A stretch of DNA of 44,848 nucleotides from the NCBI GenBank assembly GCA_020025075.1, contig JAHHSR010000009.1, forward strand, positions 1 to 44,848, written 5' to 3'. This DNA is from Pectinatus sp. (lineage in GTDB: Bacteria > Bacillota > Negativicutes > Selenomonadales > Selenomonadaceae). How positions within the stretch are numbered: the first letter of the stretch is position 1; each line of letters opens with the position of its first letter. The notes under the pieces are model-generated. The model saw only the letters and a program-made list of their open reading frames with translations, was not told the origin of the DNA and did not search any database. Positions 7,536-16,296 of the stretch are shown in pieces. Position numbers and translations under genes: made by a program.

Positions 7536-8683
7536 TATTTGTCACCTCTCGCACATAACTTTTCAATAGCATCTTCAATTTCCTGCGGTGTGAAGATTTC
7601 CATATTATACTTAGCGAGCAGCTCAACATGGCACTGTCCTGCAGCTGCGCGTTCAACTTCATGCACTAACTGTCCATAGTTAAGTTCCGGTACCAAAATG
7701 CCCTTGACGCGTTTAGCGATTTTGGCGACAATCTTATCAGCAAACGGCCAAACGGTCATGAGGCGCAACATGCCGACTTTTAGGCCTTTCGCACGCGCTT
7801 TTTCAACTGCTTCATAAGAAGTACGCGATACGCCGCCATAAGACAAGACTACATATTCGGCATCATCCATGAAAAATTCATCATAGCGGATAACCTCATC
7901 TTCAGCACGCATAATTTTTTCGTGCAGGCGACGAATGGAATCTTCCGTAATTTTGGGGCTGCCAACAGGGAAGCCCGTTTCATCGTGAATGAGGCCCGTA
8001 ACATGGATATGGTATCCTTCACCAAAGTTAGCAACATTCGGAACAAGGTCATCATCGGGCGTATAGGGCTGGTAGCCTTCAGCACGCGTGCATTTTGGCT
8101 TGCGACGCGGATAGGTTTCGATTTCGTTCGGTTCGGGCAAGACAACTCTTTCTCTCAAATGACCGACGATTTCGTCCATAAGAAGGATAACTGGCGTGCG
8201 GAAGCGTTCGGAGAAATTGACGGCTAAAATTGCCGCGTCATATGCTTCGCGTACAGTCCAAGGCGCCAAGGCTATCATGGGATGATCGCCGTGCGTACCC
8301 CAGCGGGCCTGCATGACGTCGCCCTGCGAAGGAGAAGTAGGCTGACCTGTGGAAGGACCGACGCGCTGGACATCGACAATGACAGCAGGTATTTCAGCAC
8401 AAGCAGCATAACCAATCAGTTCCTGCTTGAGGGAAAAGCCCGGGCCGCTCGTCGCGGTCAGCGATTTTTTACCAGCTAGCGAAGCGCCTAAAACAGCGCC
8501 AATACTGGCGATTTCATCTTCCATCTGAACAAACTTGCCACCGACCTGCGGCAGAAGCTTAGCCATCGTTTCTGCTATTTCAGTGGAAGGCGTAATCGGA
8601 TAACCGCCAAAAAAGCGCACGCCTGCAGCGATAGCGCCTTCTGCACAAGCTTCATTTCCCTGCATCAATCTCGGTTTATTCAT
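7535..8683 (-). CDS. korA: 2-oxoacid:ferredoxin oxidoreductase, alpha subunit
   Basis: A 382-residue alpha subunit. Visible motifs are the pyrimidine-binding FFGGYPITPSTEIAE, the MEDEIASIGAVLGAS segment, TSGPGFSLKQE and the QRVGPSTGQPTSPSQGD stretch typical of 2-oxoglutarate oxidoreductase KorA. The start ATG (8683) overlaps the korD stop in an ATGA junction and has GAAGGTG as SD. It complements KorB to form the active site; no anomalies are visible. Confidence 0.95.
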   Translation of the reverse strand: MNKPRLMQGNEACAEGAIAAGVRFFGGYPITPSTEIAETMAKLLPQVGGKFVQMEDEIASIGAVLGASLAGKKSLTATSGPGFSLKQELIGYAACAEIPAVIVDVQRVGPSTGQPTSPSQGDVMQARWGTHGDHPMIALAPWTVREAYDAAILAVNFSERFRTPVILLMDEIVGHLRERVVLPEPNEIETYPRRKPKCTRAEGYQPYTPDDDLVPNVANFGEGYHIHVTGLIHDETGFPVGSPKITEDSIRRLHEKIMRAEDEVIRYDEFFMDDAEYVVLSYGGVSRTSYEAVEKARAKGLKVGMLRLMTVWPFADKIVAKIAKRVKGILVPELNYGQLVHEVERAAAGQCHVELLAKYNMEIFTPQEIEDAIEKLCARGDK

Positions 8684-8880
8684 TGCGACACCTTCTTATC
8701 TACAAAAATTGCATAATCCGGACAGCGCAGTTCACATTGCCCGCAAGCAATGCACGCCTCGCCATCTTTAACATAGACTTTGCTCAGCTCGCTCAAAGCC
8801 AAAACCTGCTTGGGACAAAATGCGACACAAATGCCGCAGCCCTTGCATCGAGCCATTTTAATGGTGATCTCTGACTTCAT
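8680..8880 (-). CDS. korD: 2x[4Fe-4S] ferredoxin subunit of 2-oxoacid oxidoreductase
   Basis: A 66-residue ferredoxin with two cluster motifs, CKGCGICVAFCPK and CIACGQCELRCPD, which passes electrons from KorAB to soluble ferredoxin. The start at 8880 (MKSEIT) is chosen because TGGAGG lies 7 nt upstream; the frame extends 10 codons further (to 8910) without a better signal. It is first gene of the operon. The 148-nt upstream region to the next terminator holds its promoter, but only a weak -10 (TAATAT) can be seen. Confidence 0.92.
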   Translation of the reverse strand: MKSEITIKMARCKGCGICVAFCPKQVLALSELSKVYVKDGEACIACGQCELRCPDYAIFVDKKVSQ

Positions 8881-9030
8881 CTCAATGCCTCCAGTATGAT
8901 TTTTACCCAATGATAAATCCTATCAAAAAGTTTAGAATATTACCACTTATCGATTAAATTCTCCACTCTATATAAAATCCCTGCTTTTTTATGAAACTTT
9001 TTTCTCAAAAATTTCCTTTCTGAGTACACA

Positions 9031-9060
9031 AAAAAGCCCCTGCAAAAACAGGGGCTTTTT
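9031..9060 (-). terminator. Rho-independent terminator
   Basis: A 12-bp stem, AAAAAGCCCCTG/CAGGGGCTTTTT, with loop CAAAAA lies immediately after the stop of the phosphatase-like gene on the minus strand. Its flanking A and T runs make it usable in both directions. Confidence 0.9.
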
Positions 9061-10287
9061 TCATTTCGTCGTTTGCCAAGTATCAAGGAGATTGCCGTTC
9101 ATATCGTGTGCTGCCAAGGTCAGCTGATGCGGGCTCGCCTTGAGATAAAGGTATAAAGGCGCCGCGGCATGCTCATAAAAAATCTTGTCGATGGCCGTCG
9201 AAGCGAGTTTCTTCCAGCCATGATGCGCACCAACGCCAGCGGGCACGTAAATTGAAGAGTAATCACCCTGCTCGGTCGAAAGAGAGGATGTGATAATCAT
9301 ATCGACACGCCCTTTATCGAGTACAGGAAGCATGATGGCGGCAAGCTTTTGCGCTACATTATCATCGGGGTCACTAAAAAGCGGCCTGTTGATAATCACA
9401 ATGCGCCAAGGCTTTTTCGTCGTCGCCAAATCGCGGGCTAGCCATGCCTCCTGGTTATAAAAGAGCTTTTCTAAATTGCCGTTTTCATGTGCTGCTGTAT
9501 CCAGGCAGACAAAATGTACGGGACCGCTATTAAATGAATAAACATGATTGCGCGTAAAATACGAAGCGTTGTCGGGAATAGGAAACATCGTCTGGAAATA
9601 ATTAAAGCCATTTTTCGCCGCTTTTTTGGCAAAGGGGTTGCAGCTAAGCGGTGCAACGGGTATTCTCGGCGAATACTCATCAACGGCACCAAACCACAGT
9701 TTCCACTGCGGCAAATTATTGTCGTTGTTGGCAATATTGTTGATATCAAGGTAAAAGTTGACGTCAGGGTTTTTGTCAAAGGCCGTCTTGACCATTTTGC
9801 GCCAATTCGAGTAGTCTGTGCTACTATCTAAAGAACTTAAAAATAGCGCCGTGCACTCTTGCTCATCTTCACGTGGCGTCTTGAAATCATGCCACGCCCC
9901 AAAGCGACCGCGCCCACAGGCGACACGATAGCGATAAACCGTATCAGGAGCAAGCGTCCGCAGCCGGACGGTATAAACTGCCATATCGCCTTGCGGCAAC
10001 GGCGTCACCTGGGCATTATAGATAGCGCTTGACTGCTCAGCAACTTTAAGCTCAAGCTCGCCCTTTCCTGCCACGCGACCAAGCCAGGAAATCGTGCTGC
10101 CGTGTGGCGCATCCGGTGCTATGGTCTGCCAAACATAAAGCGGCTGGTTGAAAAACCGGCCCAAAAACGGTGACTGAGATAAATGCCTGCTCATCGAGGC
10201 ATTAAACTGTTCCGGAAACAGCAAAATTATTGCCGCACAAAAAATAAAAATGCAGCCAAAAAATGCCAGCAAATACTTTTTTAACAT
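9061..10287 (-). CDS. Membrane-anchored purple-acid-phosphatase-like protein, catalytic residues lost
   Basis: A 408-residue protein with an N-terminal TM or signal anchor (about 5-25), an Fn3-like domain as in purple acid phosphatases (about 48-137) and a metallophosphoesterase fold (about 145-385). The fold is recognisable, but the metal ligands are replaced. The GDxxY site reads DINNIA (181-186), GNHE reads CNPF (216-219), VxxHHP reads IINRPLF (298-304) and GHxH reads SSLS (334-337). Only an Asp near 154 may remain of the first site. It is therefore probably a pseudo-enzyme acting by binding. It is a single gene. The SD GCGGGGTG lies 33 nt before the ATG with a hairpin between. Confidence 0.8.
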   Translation of the reverse strand: MLKKYLLAFFGCIFIFCAAIILLFPEQFNASMSRHLSQSPFLGRFFNQPLYVWQTIAPDAPHGSTISWLGRVAGKGELELKVAEQSSAIYNAQVTPLPQGDMAVYTVRLRTLAPDTVYRYRVACGRGRFGAWHDFKTPREDEQECTALFLSSLDSSTDYSNWRKMVKTAFDKNPDVNFYLDINNIANNDNNLPQWKLWFGAVDEYSPRIPVAPLSCNPFAKKAAKNGFNYFQTMFPIPDNASYFTRNHVYSFNSGPVHFVCLDTAAHENGNLEKLFYNQEAWLARDLATTKKPWRIVIINRPLFSDPDDNVAQKLAAIMLPVLDKGRVDMIITSSLSTEQGDYSSIYVPAGVGAHHGWKKLASTAIDKIFYEHAAAPLYLYLKASPHQLTLAAHDMNGNLLDTWQTTK

Positions 10288-10327
10288 AAGCTCTGCCGCC
10301 CAATGAGCAGCAGCTTTTTCACCCCGC
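10288..10327 (-). promoter_or_regulatory. SD - stem-loop - start (phosphatase-like gene)
   Basis: The SD GCGGGGTG is at 10327-10320. A hairpin at 10316-10288 follows (AAGCT then CTGCT, pairing with GGCAG and AGCTT, one bulged G, 8-nt loop). The ATG comes directly after at 10287. Looped out, about 5 nt separate the GGGG core from the ATG. Confidence 0.65.
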
Positions 10328-10404
10328 TTTAAATTTCTACTTTTATTTTATCATATAAGGCTTTGACGCTCTACTTTTTTGAACCTGCCCATGGCAAAAA
10401 AAAA

Positions 10405-10422
10405 GCACCGCATATGCGGTGC
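10405..10422 (-). terminator. Terminator of tRNA-Gln
   Basis: The perfect 18-bp palindrome GCACCGCATATGCGGTGC is followed on the minus strand by eight T residues. Confidence 0.88.
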
Positions 10423-10430
10423 ATAATTTC

Positions 10431-10506
10431 TGGCTGGGGTAGCTGGACTCGAACCAACGCATGCGGGATTCAGAATCCCGTGCCTTACCAACTTGGCGAT
10501 ACCCCA
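10431..10506 (-). tRNA. tRNA-Gln (CTG anticodon)
   Basis: A cloverleaf of 76 nt with encoded CCA. The acceptor TGGGGTA pairs fully with TACCCCA, G73 is the discriminator, the anticodon stem is CGGGA/TCCCG with loop TTCTGAA (CTG), and the T arm is GTTGG-TTCGAGT-CCAGC. The U1-A72 pair is typical of bacterial tRNA-Gln. It has its own promoter and terminator. Confidence 0.95.
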
Positions 10507-10527
10507 ATCACTTGAGCTGACTTGCTT

Positions 10528-10556
10528 ATTATACAAATTAAAATAATAAAAGTCAA
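10528..10556 (-). promoter_or_regulatory. Promoter of tRNA-Gln
   Basis: TTGACT (10556-10551), a 17-bp spacer and TATAAT (10533-10528) on the minus strand form a near-consensus sigma-70 promoter 21 nt before the tRNA. Confidence 0.85.
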
Positions 10557-10575
10557 CACTTTTTTAAAAAAATTT

Positions 10576-12096
10576 TTAAAGGCCGATAATTTTGCGCAAT
10601 TTATCCATATCCATCGCCGTGCGTACGGTCTGTGCAAGGCGGTTAAAAGCGCGCTGTTTTCTTGCCGCGTAGCTTTCGCCAACCGGAAGGGGAGCAAGGC
10701 CTTTTTTCTGGCGCAAGGCATTCAAGATAAAGCGCCGATAGTCATCATTATCAAAAATGCCGTGAATATAAGAGCCCAAAGCCAAACCATCTTTGCTTTG
10801 CGCGCCATCGGCAAGGGAGCAAGATTCTTCATCGCGTCTAGTTATCACGAAAGGATGTACAGCCTGTGCCGTAAATTCCGTCACGCCCATATGAATTTCG
10901 TAGCCGCAAAGCTCAGGAAAATCAGCCTCCTGCCCCAAAAAGCACCATTGCGAAGCTTTTGCCCTGACCTGAACGGTAGTCTTTTCCCTCGCAAAGGTTG
11001 TAACCATCGGCAAAAGCCCCAGTCCTTCCACCGCATCATGTTCCGATTCCGTATGATAAGGGTCACATATCCGCTCACCTAGCATCTGATAGCCGCCACA
11101 AATGCCGATAATGGGAATGCCCGCCCGATAAAGTGACTTAATCTTTTCGGCAAAGCCATTTTGCCGCATTTCCAAAAGGTCCTGCGTCGTATTTTTGCTG
11201 CCAGGCAAGAAAACCAAATCAGCACCATCCAATTCTTGCGGGGTTTGAGCATAAATAAGGCGAACATCTTCTTCACCCGCCAAAGCGTCAAAGTCGGTAA
11301 AATTGGAAATTTTGCCCGTGCGCACAACGGCGAGCGTCAAAGGGGCCTCCTTTTTTTCCATTTCCTTCTTGTCATCCAAAGAAACAGAATCCTCGTCGTC
11401 AATATCCAAAGCATCGAGATAGGGAATAACACCCAGCACGGTTTTTTTTGTCTTTTCTTCCAAAAAGTCAATGGCAGGCTTTAAAAGCGAAATGTCGCCG
11501 CGGAATTTATTGATTACCAGCCCCTTGATAAGCGCTCTTTCCTCTTCATCTAAAAGCTCTAATGTACCAACTAGGGAAGCCAAAGCACCGCCACGGTCAA
11601 TATCGGCAATGAGAAGAACGGGGGCTTTTAGATATTTGGCAATGCGCATATTGACAATATCATTGTCCTTTAAATTTACCTCGGCAGGGCTTCCTGCCCC
11701 TTCGATAGCTAAAAGGTCATATTTTCCCTGCAATTTTGCCAAAGCCGTTTTAACCGCCTCAAACGCCTTCAGGGAATAGCCCTGATGGTACTGTGAAGCA
11801 CTCATATTGCCAACAGGCCGGCCCATCAGGATAACCTGCGAAGCGCTATGCCCCGTCGGCTTCAAAAGAACAGGATTCATCTCGACAGAAGGCTCCAAGC
11901 CCGCCGCTTCTGCCTGGGCAATCTGAGCGCGGCCCATCTCCAAGCCATCTTTGGTAACAAAAGAATTAAGGGCCATGTTCTGCGCTTTAAATGGGGCAAC
12001 AGCGATACCGTCTTGAAAGAAGATGCGGCACAATGCCGTCGTCAAGATACTCTTACCCACATGGGAAGACGTTCCCTGCAGCATGATATATTTCAT
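10576..12096 (-). CDS. cbiP: Cobyric acid synthase
   Basis: A 506-residue CobQ/CbiP amidotransferase, amidating the b, d, e and g side chains of adenosyl-cobyrinate a,c-diamide with glutamine and ATP. The N-terminal dethiobiotin-synthetase-like P-loop reads GTSSHVGKSILTTALCRIF. The C-terminal class-I glutaminase has the nucleophile in IGICGGYQMLG and a His near YIHGIFDN. The start at 12096 (MKYIMLQG) has GGAGG 7 nt upstream; the frame extends 13 codons further into cbiA without support. It overlaps cbiA by 4 nt (ATGA) and is the last gene of the operon before tRNA-Gln. No GC-rich terminator is seen in between. Confidence 0.95.
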   Translation of the reverse strand: MKYIMLQGTSSHVGKSILTTALCRIFFQDGIAVAPFKAQNMALNSFVTKDGLEMGRAQIAQAEAAGLEPSVEMNPVLLKPTGHSASQVILMGRPVGNMSASQYHQGYSLKAFEAVKTALAKLQGKYDLLAIEGAGSPAEVNLKDNDIVNMRIAKYLKAPVLLIADIDRGGALASLVGTLELLDEEERALIKGLVINKFRGDISLLKPAIDFLEEKTKKTVLGVIPYLDALDIDDEDSVSLDDKKEMEKKEAPLTLAVVRTGKISNFTDFDALAGEEDVRLIYAQTPQELDGADLVFLPGSKNTTQDLLEMRQNGFAEKIKSLYRAGIPIIGICGGYQMLGERICDPYHTESEHDAVEGLGLLPMVTTFAREKTTVQVRAKASQWCFLGQEADFPELCGYEIHMGVTEFTAQAVHPFVITRRDEESCSLADGAQSKDGLALGSYIHGIFDNDDYRRFILNALRQKKGLAPLPVGESYAARKQRAFNRLAQTVRTAMDMDKLRKIIGL

Positions 12097-13487
12097 TTTT
12101 TTCCTCCAGCTTCTGCTCGCTTTTTTTGGTAGCAAAGTGCATTGCGCAGCAAATTCTCGGCCGCTTCCGGCGCACCCAGAAAATGGATATGCAGATAAGA
12201 GGCGAGGATATTATCCTTGTGATAGCCGCCTAAATACTTTTGCTGCGTGCGATTTTTCGTAAATTCATAGGCAAAGGGGAAATCCCTCTCTTCTCCTTCT
12301 TGCACGGAAAAGTGAAATTCATGTCCTTTCAGCTCACTGCCCGCCTTCCCCAAAAGACAATCATCTAAAAAGCGCGCCGTTACATACCCCACCGTCTGCA
12401 GCTTTTTTTCCATCTTCGTGCGAGCAGGAATGAGGCCCGCCATCTGATAAACTTTGCCAGAAAAATCCTCAATCGCTTCCGTGAGATACATGAAGCCGCC
12501 ACATTCGCCATAAATGGGCAACCCTTCGGCACTTCTTTGGCGCAGAGAATTTAAAAAGGACTTGTTTTGAGATAACTTTTCCGCAAATACTTCTGGAAAG
12601 CCACCGCCAAAAATTGCCGCATCGCAAGGCGGCAAAGCCTCATCTGCGAGCGGGCTAAAGGTCACAAAGCGTGCACCCATTTTCTCTAGGACACGAAGGC
12701 TTGCCGGATAGTAAAAAGAAAAGGCTGCATCGTGCGCAATGGCTACCGTTGTAGGCTGAAGCGCCGGCAATTTTTCTTTTTCTTTTAACGCCAAAGCCGG
12801 CGCCGTCTTTCCCAAGGCGAGAAGCCCATCTATATCGAGCTGCGGTGCAATGAGCGAGACAAGCCTTTCAATCTGCGCCCTGGCATCTCGTTCATTAGCC
12901 GGCGTAAGGCCTAAATGGCGTTCGGGCATTTTTAGCTCCTCATTGCGGCGCACAGCACCAAAAACCTTGATACCCTGCCTTGCCATGGCTTCTTTTATCA
13001 TCGCCTCATGCGAGGCAGAGCCAAGGCCATTTAAAATAACGCCGGCAAAATTCAAGTCAGCATCATACTTTTGGTAGCCGAGCGCTAAAGCCGCAGCACT
13101 TTCTCCCATCGAGCGGCAGTTGATAACTAAGACGACTGACGCTTTGAGCTTTTTGGCTATCTGGGCAGTCGAGCTGATACCCCCCTTACCACCATCAAAA
13201 AGTCCCATAACCCCTTCAATGACGGAAAAATCAGCGTCTTTAGCGGTAGAAGCAAAAAGCTGTGCCAGTTTTTCTTCCTGCACAAGCCAAGTATCGAGAT
13301 TATGTCCTTGGCGTTTGGCGGCAAGTGCATGATACGTAGGGTCAATATAGTCAGGTCCCACCTTATAGGGCTGTACCTTGATAGCACGCTCATTTAAAGC
13401 AGCTAAAAAACCCGTGACGATGGTTGTCTTGCCCGAGCTGCTCTGCGGCGCGGCAAAAACGAGGCGCGGCAAGTTGATATTTTCCAT
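12093..13487 (-). CDS. cbiA: Cobyrinate a,c-diamide synthase
   Basis: A 464-residue glutamine- and ATP-dependent amidase of the a and c carboxylates of cobyrinate (hydrogenobyrinate in aerobic types). The P-loop SSGKTTIVTGFLAAL is at the N-terminus, with YKVGPDYIDPTYH following. The C-terminal glutaminase nucleophile lies in YGECGGFMYL. It starts 1 nt after cbiC stop, with AGGGT as SD, and overlaps cbiP by ATGA. Neighbouring CbiC and CbiP place it in corrin ring synthesis; CbiA naming is preferred over CobB for an anaerobe. Confidence 0.95.
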   Translation of the reverse strand: MENINLPRLVFAAPQSSSGKTTIVTGFLAALNERAIKVQPYKVGPDYIDPTYHALAAKRQGHNLDTWLVQEEKLAQLFASTAKDADFSVIEGVMGLFDGGKGGISSTAQIAKKLKASVVLVINCRSMGESAAALALGYQKYDADLNFAGVILNGLGSASHEAMIKEAMARQGIKVFGAVRRNEELKMPERHLGLTPANERDARAQIERLVSLIAPQLDIDGLLALGKTAPALALKEKEKLPALQPTTVAIAHDAAFSFYYPASLRVLEKMGARFVTFSPLADEALPPCDAAIFGGGFPEVFAEKLSQNKSFLNSLRQRSAEGLPIYGECGGFMYLTEAIEDFSGKVYQMAGLIPARTKMEKKLQTVGYVTARFLDDCLLGKAGSELKGHEFHFSVQEGEERDFPFAYEFTKNRTQQKYLGGYHKDNILASYLHIHFLGAPEAAENLLRNALCYQKKRAEAGGKK

Positions 13488-13488
13488 A

Positions 13489-14124
13489 TTAAACCCTATC
13501 GTTATTCAAAAGATACATGACGGCATTGACACAGGAGGCGGCAATCGGGCTGCCGCCTTTTGTTCCCTCGACGGTAATATAAGGAACTAGGGCAAGTTCT
13601 GCAAGGAGTTTTTTTGATTCAGCGGCACCGACAAATCCCACGGGCGTACCGACGATGGCGGCCGGGGCAATTTGCTTTTCCTTAATCATGGAAAGGACTT
13701 CAAACAAAGCTGTCGGGGCATTGCCTATGGCAATAATCGAATTATCTAGGCGCTTGCCGAAGTGGCGCATTGCCGCCATTGAGCGCGTAATTTTTTGCTT
13801 TTTAGCCACTTCTGCTATTTCAGGATTGGCAATCTCGCAAAAGACCTCGCCGCCGAAAGAAGCCAATTTCTTCTTGTTAATACCCGTCCTCACCATTTCC
13901 ACATCGCTAAAGATGTTGCAGCCAGACAAAAGGGCTTTTTTCATTGCCTCGATGGCACCTGCGCCAATTTTTATTACCTTGGCATATTCGACATCGCCCG
14001 AGGCGTGAATCATGCGCGAGTAAACCTTCGTCTCTGCTTCATTTAATTTATAATCACGCAAATAAGGCGCGATTATTTCCATGCTGCGGTTTTCAATGGC
14101 CATCGGTTCTTTAACAAAATTCAT
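13489..14124 (-). CDS. cbiC: Precorrin-8X / cobalt-precorrin-8 methylmutase
   Basis: A 211-residue CbiC/CobH enzyme moving the methyl group from C11 to C12 to give (cobalt-) cobyrinate. The catalytic His is H40 in SRMIHASGDVEY. Also visible are the segments ITRSMAAMRHFG and GTPVGFVGAAESK. The SD AGGTGGGG sits 5-6 nt before the ATG. It is first in cbiC-cbiA-cbiP. No cobalamin riboswitch is visible in its 83-nt leader, which holds only a hairpin, so transcription may arise from gyrB read-through or a weak local promoter. Confidence 0.94.
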   Translation of the reverse strand: MNFVKEPMAIENRSMEIIAPYLRDYKLNEAETKVYSRMIHASGDVEYAKVIKIGAGAIEAMKKALLSGCNIFSDVEMVRTGINKKKLASFGGEVFCEIANPEIAEVAKKQKITRSMAAMRHFGKRLDNSIIAIGNAPTALFEVLSMIKEKQIAPAAIVGTPVGFVGAAESKKLLAELALVPYITVEGTKGGSPIAASCVNAVMYLLNNDRV

Positions 14125-14145
14125 ATTTTCCCCACCTAAAAGTCA

Positions 14146-14168
14146 GTCCCGCACCAAAGGCACGGGAC
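14146..14168 (-). terminator. Stem-loop between gyrB and cbiC
   Basis: GTCCCGTGCC/GGTGCGGGAC on the minus strand forms a 10-bp stem with two wobbles and loop TTT. Only a short T-run follows (CTGACTTTTAGG), so it may be a weak gyrB terminator or a leader hairpin of cbiC. Confidence 0.5.
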
Positions 14169-14207
14169 ATCACAAAAATTTATTAATCTCCAGTAATACA
14201 ATTAATT

Positions 14208-16181
14208 TTATAAATCAAGATTACGCACTAAATCAGCGTGTTCTTCAATAAAGCGACGGCGCGGCTCAACTTTATCGCCCATGAGAATTGAAAAAATCTC
14301 ATCGGCTTCGGCCGCTTCTTCAATGTCGACGCGCAAGACTGTACGCGCCTGCGGGTCCATCGTCGTTTCCCAAAGCTGTTCAGGATTCATTTCGCCAAGA
14401 CCTTTGTAGCGCTGCACCGTAATACCATCGCGGCCGATTTCGTCCAACTTCTGCGTCAGCTCATCATCGCTATAAGTATACCAATGCTGGCTCCTCTTCT
14501 TGATGAGATAAAGCGGCGGCTGAGCGATGAAAACGCGACCATGCTCAATCAGCGGCTTCATATAACGGTAGAAGAATGTCAAAAGAAGTGTTCTAATATG
14601 TGCACCGTCAACATCAGCATCTGTCATAATGATAATCTTGCCGTAACGGCTCTTGGCAATGTCAAATTCTTCGCCAATGCCACTGCCAAAAGCCGTAATC
14701 ATCGTGCGGATTTCTTCATTGTTCAAGATTTTGTATAGGCGCGCCTTTTCGACATTTAAAATCTTGCCGCGCAAAGGCAAAATGGCCTGAAAGCGCCTGT
14801 CACGCCCCTGCTTTGCCGAACCACCAGCACTATCGCCTTCGACGAGATAGATTTCCGCCTGCATGGGGTCCTTTACCGAACAGTCGGCAAGCTTACCTGG
14901 CAAAGAGCTGACTTCAAGCGCATTTTTGCGGCGCGTCAAGTCGCGCGCCTTACGCGCTGCTTCTCTAGCACGTGCAGCCATAATTGATTTTTCGATAATC
15001 TTCTTCGTGATGGCAGGATTTTCTTCAAAGTATTCGCTCATGCCCTCAGTAACAATGGAGTCGACAATGCCTCTTACTTCCGAATTGCCCAGCTTCGTCT
15101 TGGTCTGGCCTTCAAATTGCGGTTCACGCACCTTGAGATTAATCACGCAGGTAAGCCCTTCGCGCACATCTTCACCGCTCAATGCCGCATCGGATGGCTT
15201 TAAGATGCCCTGGCGACGAGCAAAGTCATTGGCAGCGCGCGTCAAAGCAATCTTGAGACCTGAAAGATGTGTGCCGCCCTCTTCCGTATGAATGTTGTTG
15301 ACATAGCCATAAATATTTTCGCTATAACTCGTCGTGTATTGCAAGGCGATTTCAACAATCGTGTCGTCTTTGCGACCATTAAAATAGACGGGGTCAGCAT
15401 TGATTACTTCCTTGTTGCGGTTAAGAAACTTGACATAGGAAGAAATGCCGCCTTCATCATGAAAGACTTCCTCGCGCTTTTGACCGTCTCGCTCATCAAT
15501 CAAGGTAATGTGAATACCCTTGTTCAAAAAGGCCAGCTCACGCAAGCGGTATTTAAGGACGTCATAATCGTAGACCGTCTGCGTGAAAATTTCAGGGTCG
15601 GGACTAAAGTGAACGCTCGTGCCCGTCTCCTGCGTCGTGCCTACTTCATGCAGCGGGGTCTTGGTTATGCCGCGCACAAAGCTTATCTCATAAATTTTGC
15701 CGCCGCGCTTTACCGTGACATCCATCGCCGTACTCAGCGCATTGACGACAGAGACGCCGACACCATGCAAACCGCCCGAAACCTTATAGCCGTTACCGCC
15801 AAACTTGCCACCAGCATGAAGAACCGTCAAGACGACTTCAACAGCCGGCTTGCCGCTATCGTGCATGTCAACGGGAATGCCACGCCCATTATCCTGTACC
15901 GTTATGCTATTATCCTCGTGAATCGTCACAACAATGTGCGTACAATAGCCGGCAAGTGCCTCGTCAATACTATTGTCAACCACTTCGGAAACGAGATGGT
16001 GAAGGCCATGCGACGACTGGTCGCCTATATACATGCCGGGGCGTTTTCTGACCGCCTCAAGACCCTCCAAGACCTGTATCTGCTTAGCATCGTAAGCGCT
16101 ATTTACAGCGGTAACCTCACGGTCCATCGCCTCATGATTAATCTTAATTTCCTCTATTTGCTTATTTTCCTCTAAATCCAT
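14208..16181 (-). CDS. gyrB: DNA gyrase subunit B
   Basis: A 657-residue type IIA topoisomerase ATPase subunit. The GHKL ATPase domain shows VDNSIDEALAGYC, DNGRGIPVDMH and SGGLHGVGVSVVNALS. The TOPRIM domain shows YLVEGDSAGGSAKQGRDRRF and DADVDGAHIRTLLL. The C-terminus VRNLDL resembles the Firmicute GyrB ending. An extended N-terminus of about 18 acidic or polar residues precedes the conserved start; Met19 is an alternative, but GGGAAAGG near 16190 favours 16181. It is transcribed from its own promoter; gyrA is not in the window. Confidence 0.95.
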   Translation of the reverse strand: MDLEENKQIEEIKINHEAMDREVTAVNSAYDAKQIQVLEGLEAVRKRPGMYIGDQSSHGLHHLVSEVVDNSIDEALAGYCTHIVVTIHEDNSITVQDNGRGIPVDMHDSGKPAVEVVLTVLHAGGKFGGNGYKVSGGLHGVGVSVVNALSTAMDVTVKRGGKIYEISFVRGITKTPLHEVGTTQETGTSVHFSPDPEIFTQTVYDYDVLKYRLRELAFLNKGIHITLIDERDGQKREEVFHDEGGISSYVKFLNRNKEVINADPVYFNGRKDDTIVEIALQYTTSYSENIYGYVNNIHTEEGGTHLSGLKIALTRAANDFARRQGILKPSDAALSGEDVREGLTCVINLKVREPQFEGQTKTKLGNSEVRGIVDSIVTEGMSEYFEENPAITKKIIEKSIMAARAREAARKARDLTRRKNALEVSSLPGKLADCSVKDPMQAEIYLVEGDSAGGSAKQGRDRRFQAILPLRGKILNVEKARLYKILNNEEIRTMITAFGSGIGEEFDIAKSRYGKIIIMTDADVDGAHIRTLLLTFFYRYMKPLIEHGRVFIAQPPLYLIKKRSQHWYTYSDDELTQKLDEIGRDGITVQRYKGLGEMNPEQLWETTMDPQARTVLRVDIEEAAEADEIFSILMGDKVEPRRRFIEEHADLVRNLDL

Positions 16182-16228
16182 AAAACCTTTCCCTTTTCTT
16201 TTTATCTCTTTCTTAGTTTCTTACTATT

Positions 16229-16257
16229 ATTTTACCATTTTTATACGTTTTTTTCAA
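16229..16257 (-). promoter_or_regulatory. gyrB promoter
   Basis: TTGAAA (16257-16252), a 17-bp spacer and TAAAAT (16234-16229) lie on the minus strand about 50 nt before the gyrB start. Confidence 0.75.
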
Positions 16258-16296
16258 ACTAAGTGTAATTTTGATTATACGAGAAGATAAATCGCT

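Noticed and set aside
14125..14207. Cobalamin riboswitch before cbiC
   Set aside because: The region is only 83 nt and lacks a B12-box-like sequence; only one hairpin is present.
15267..16175. Long plus-strand frame of 302 codons opposite gyrB
   Set aside because: It is the antisense shadow of gyrB and matches no protein family.
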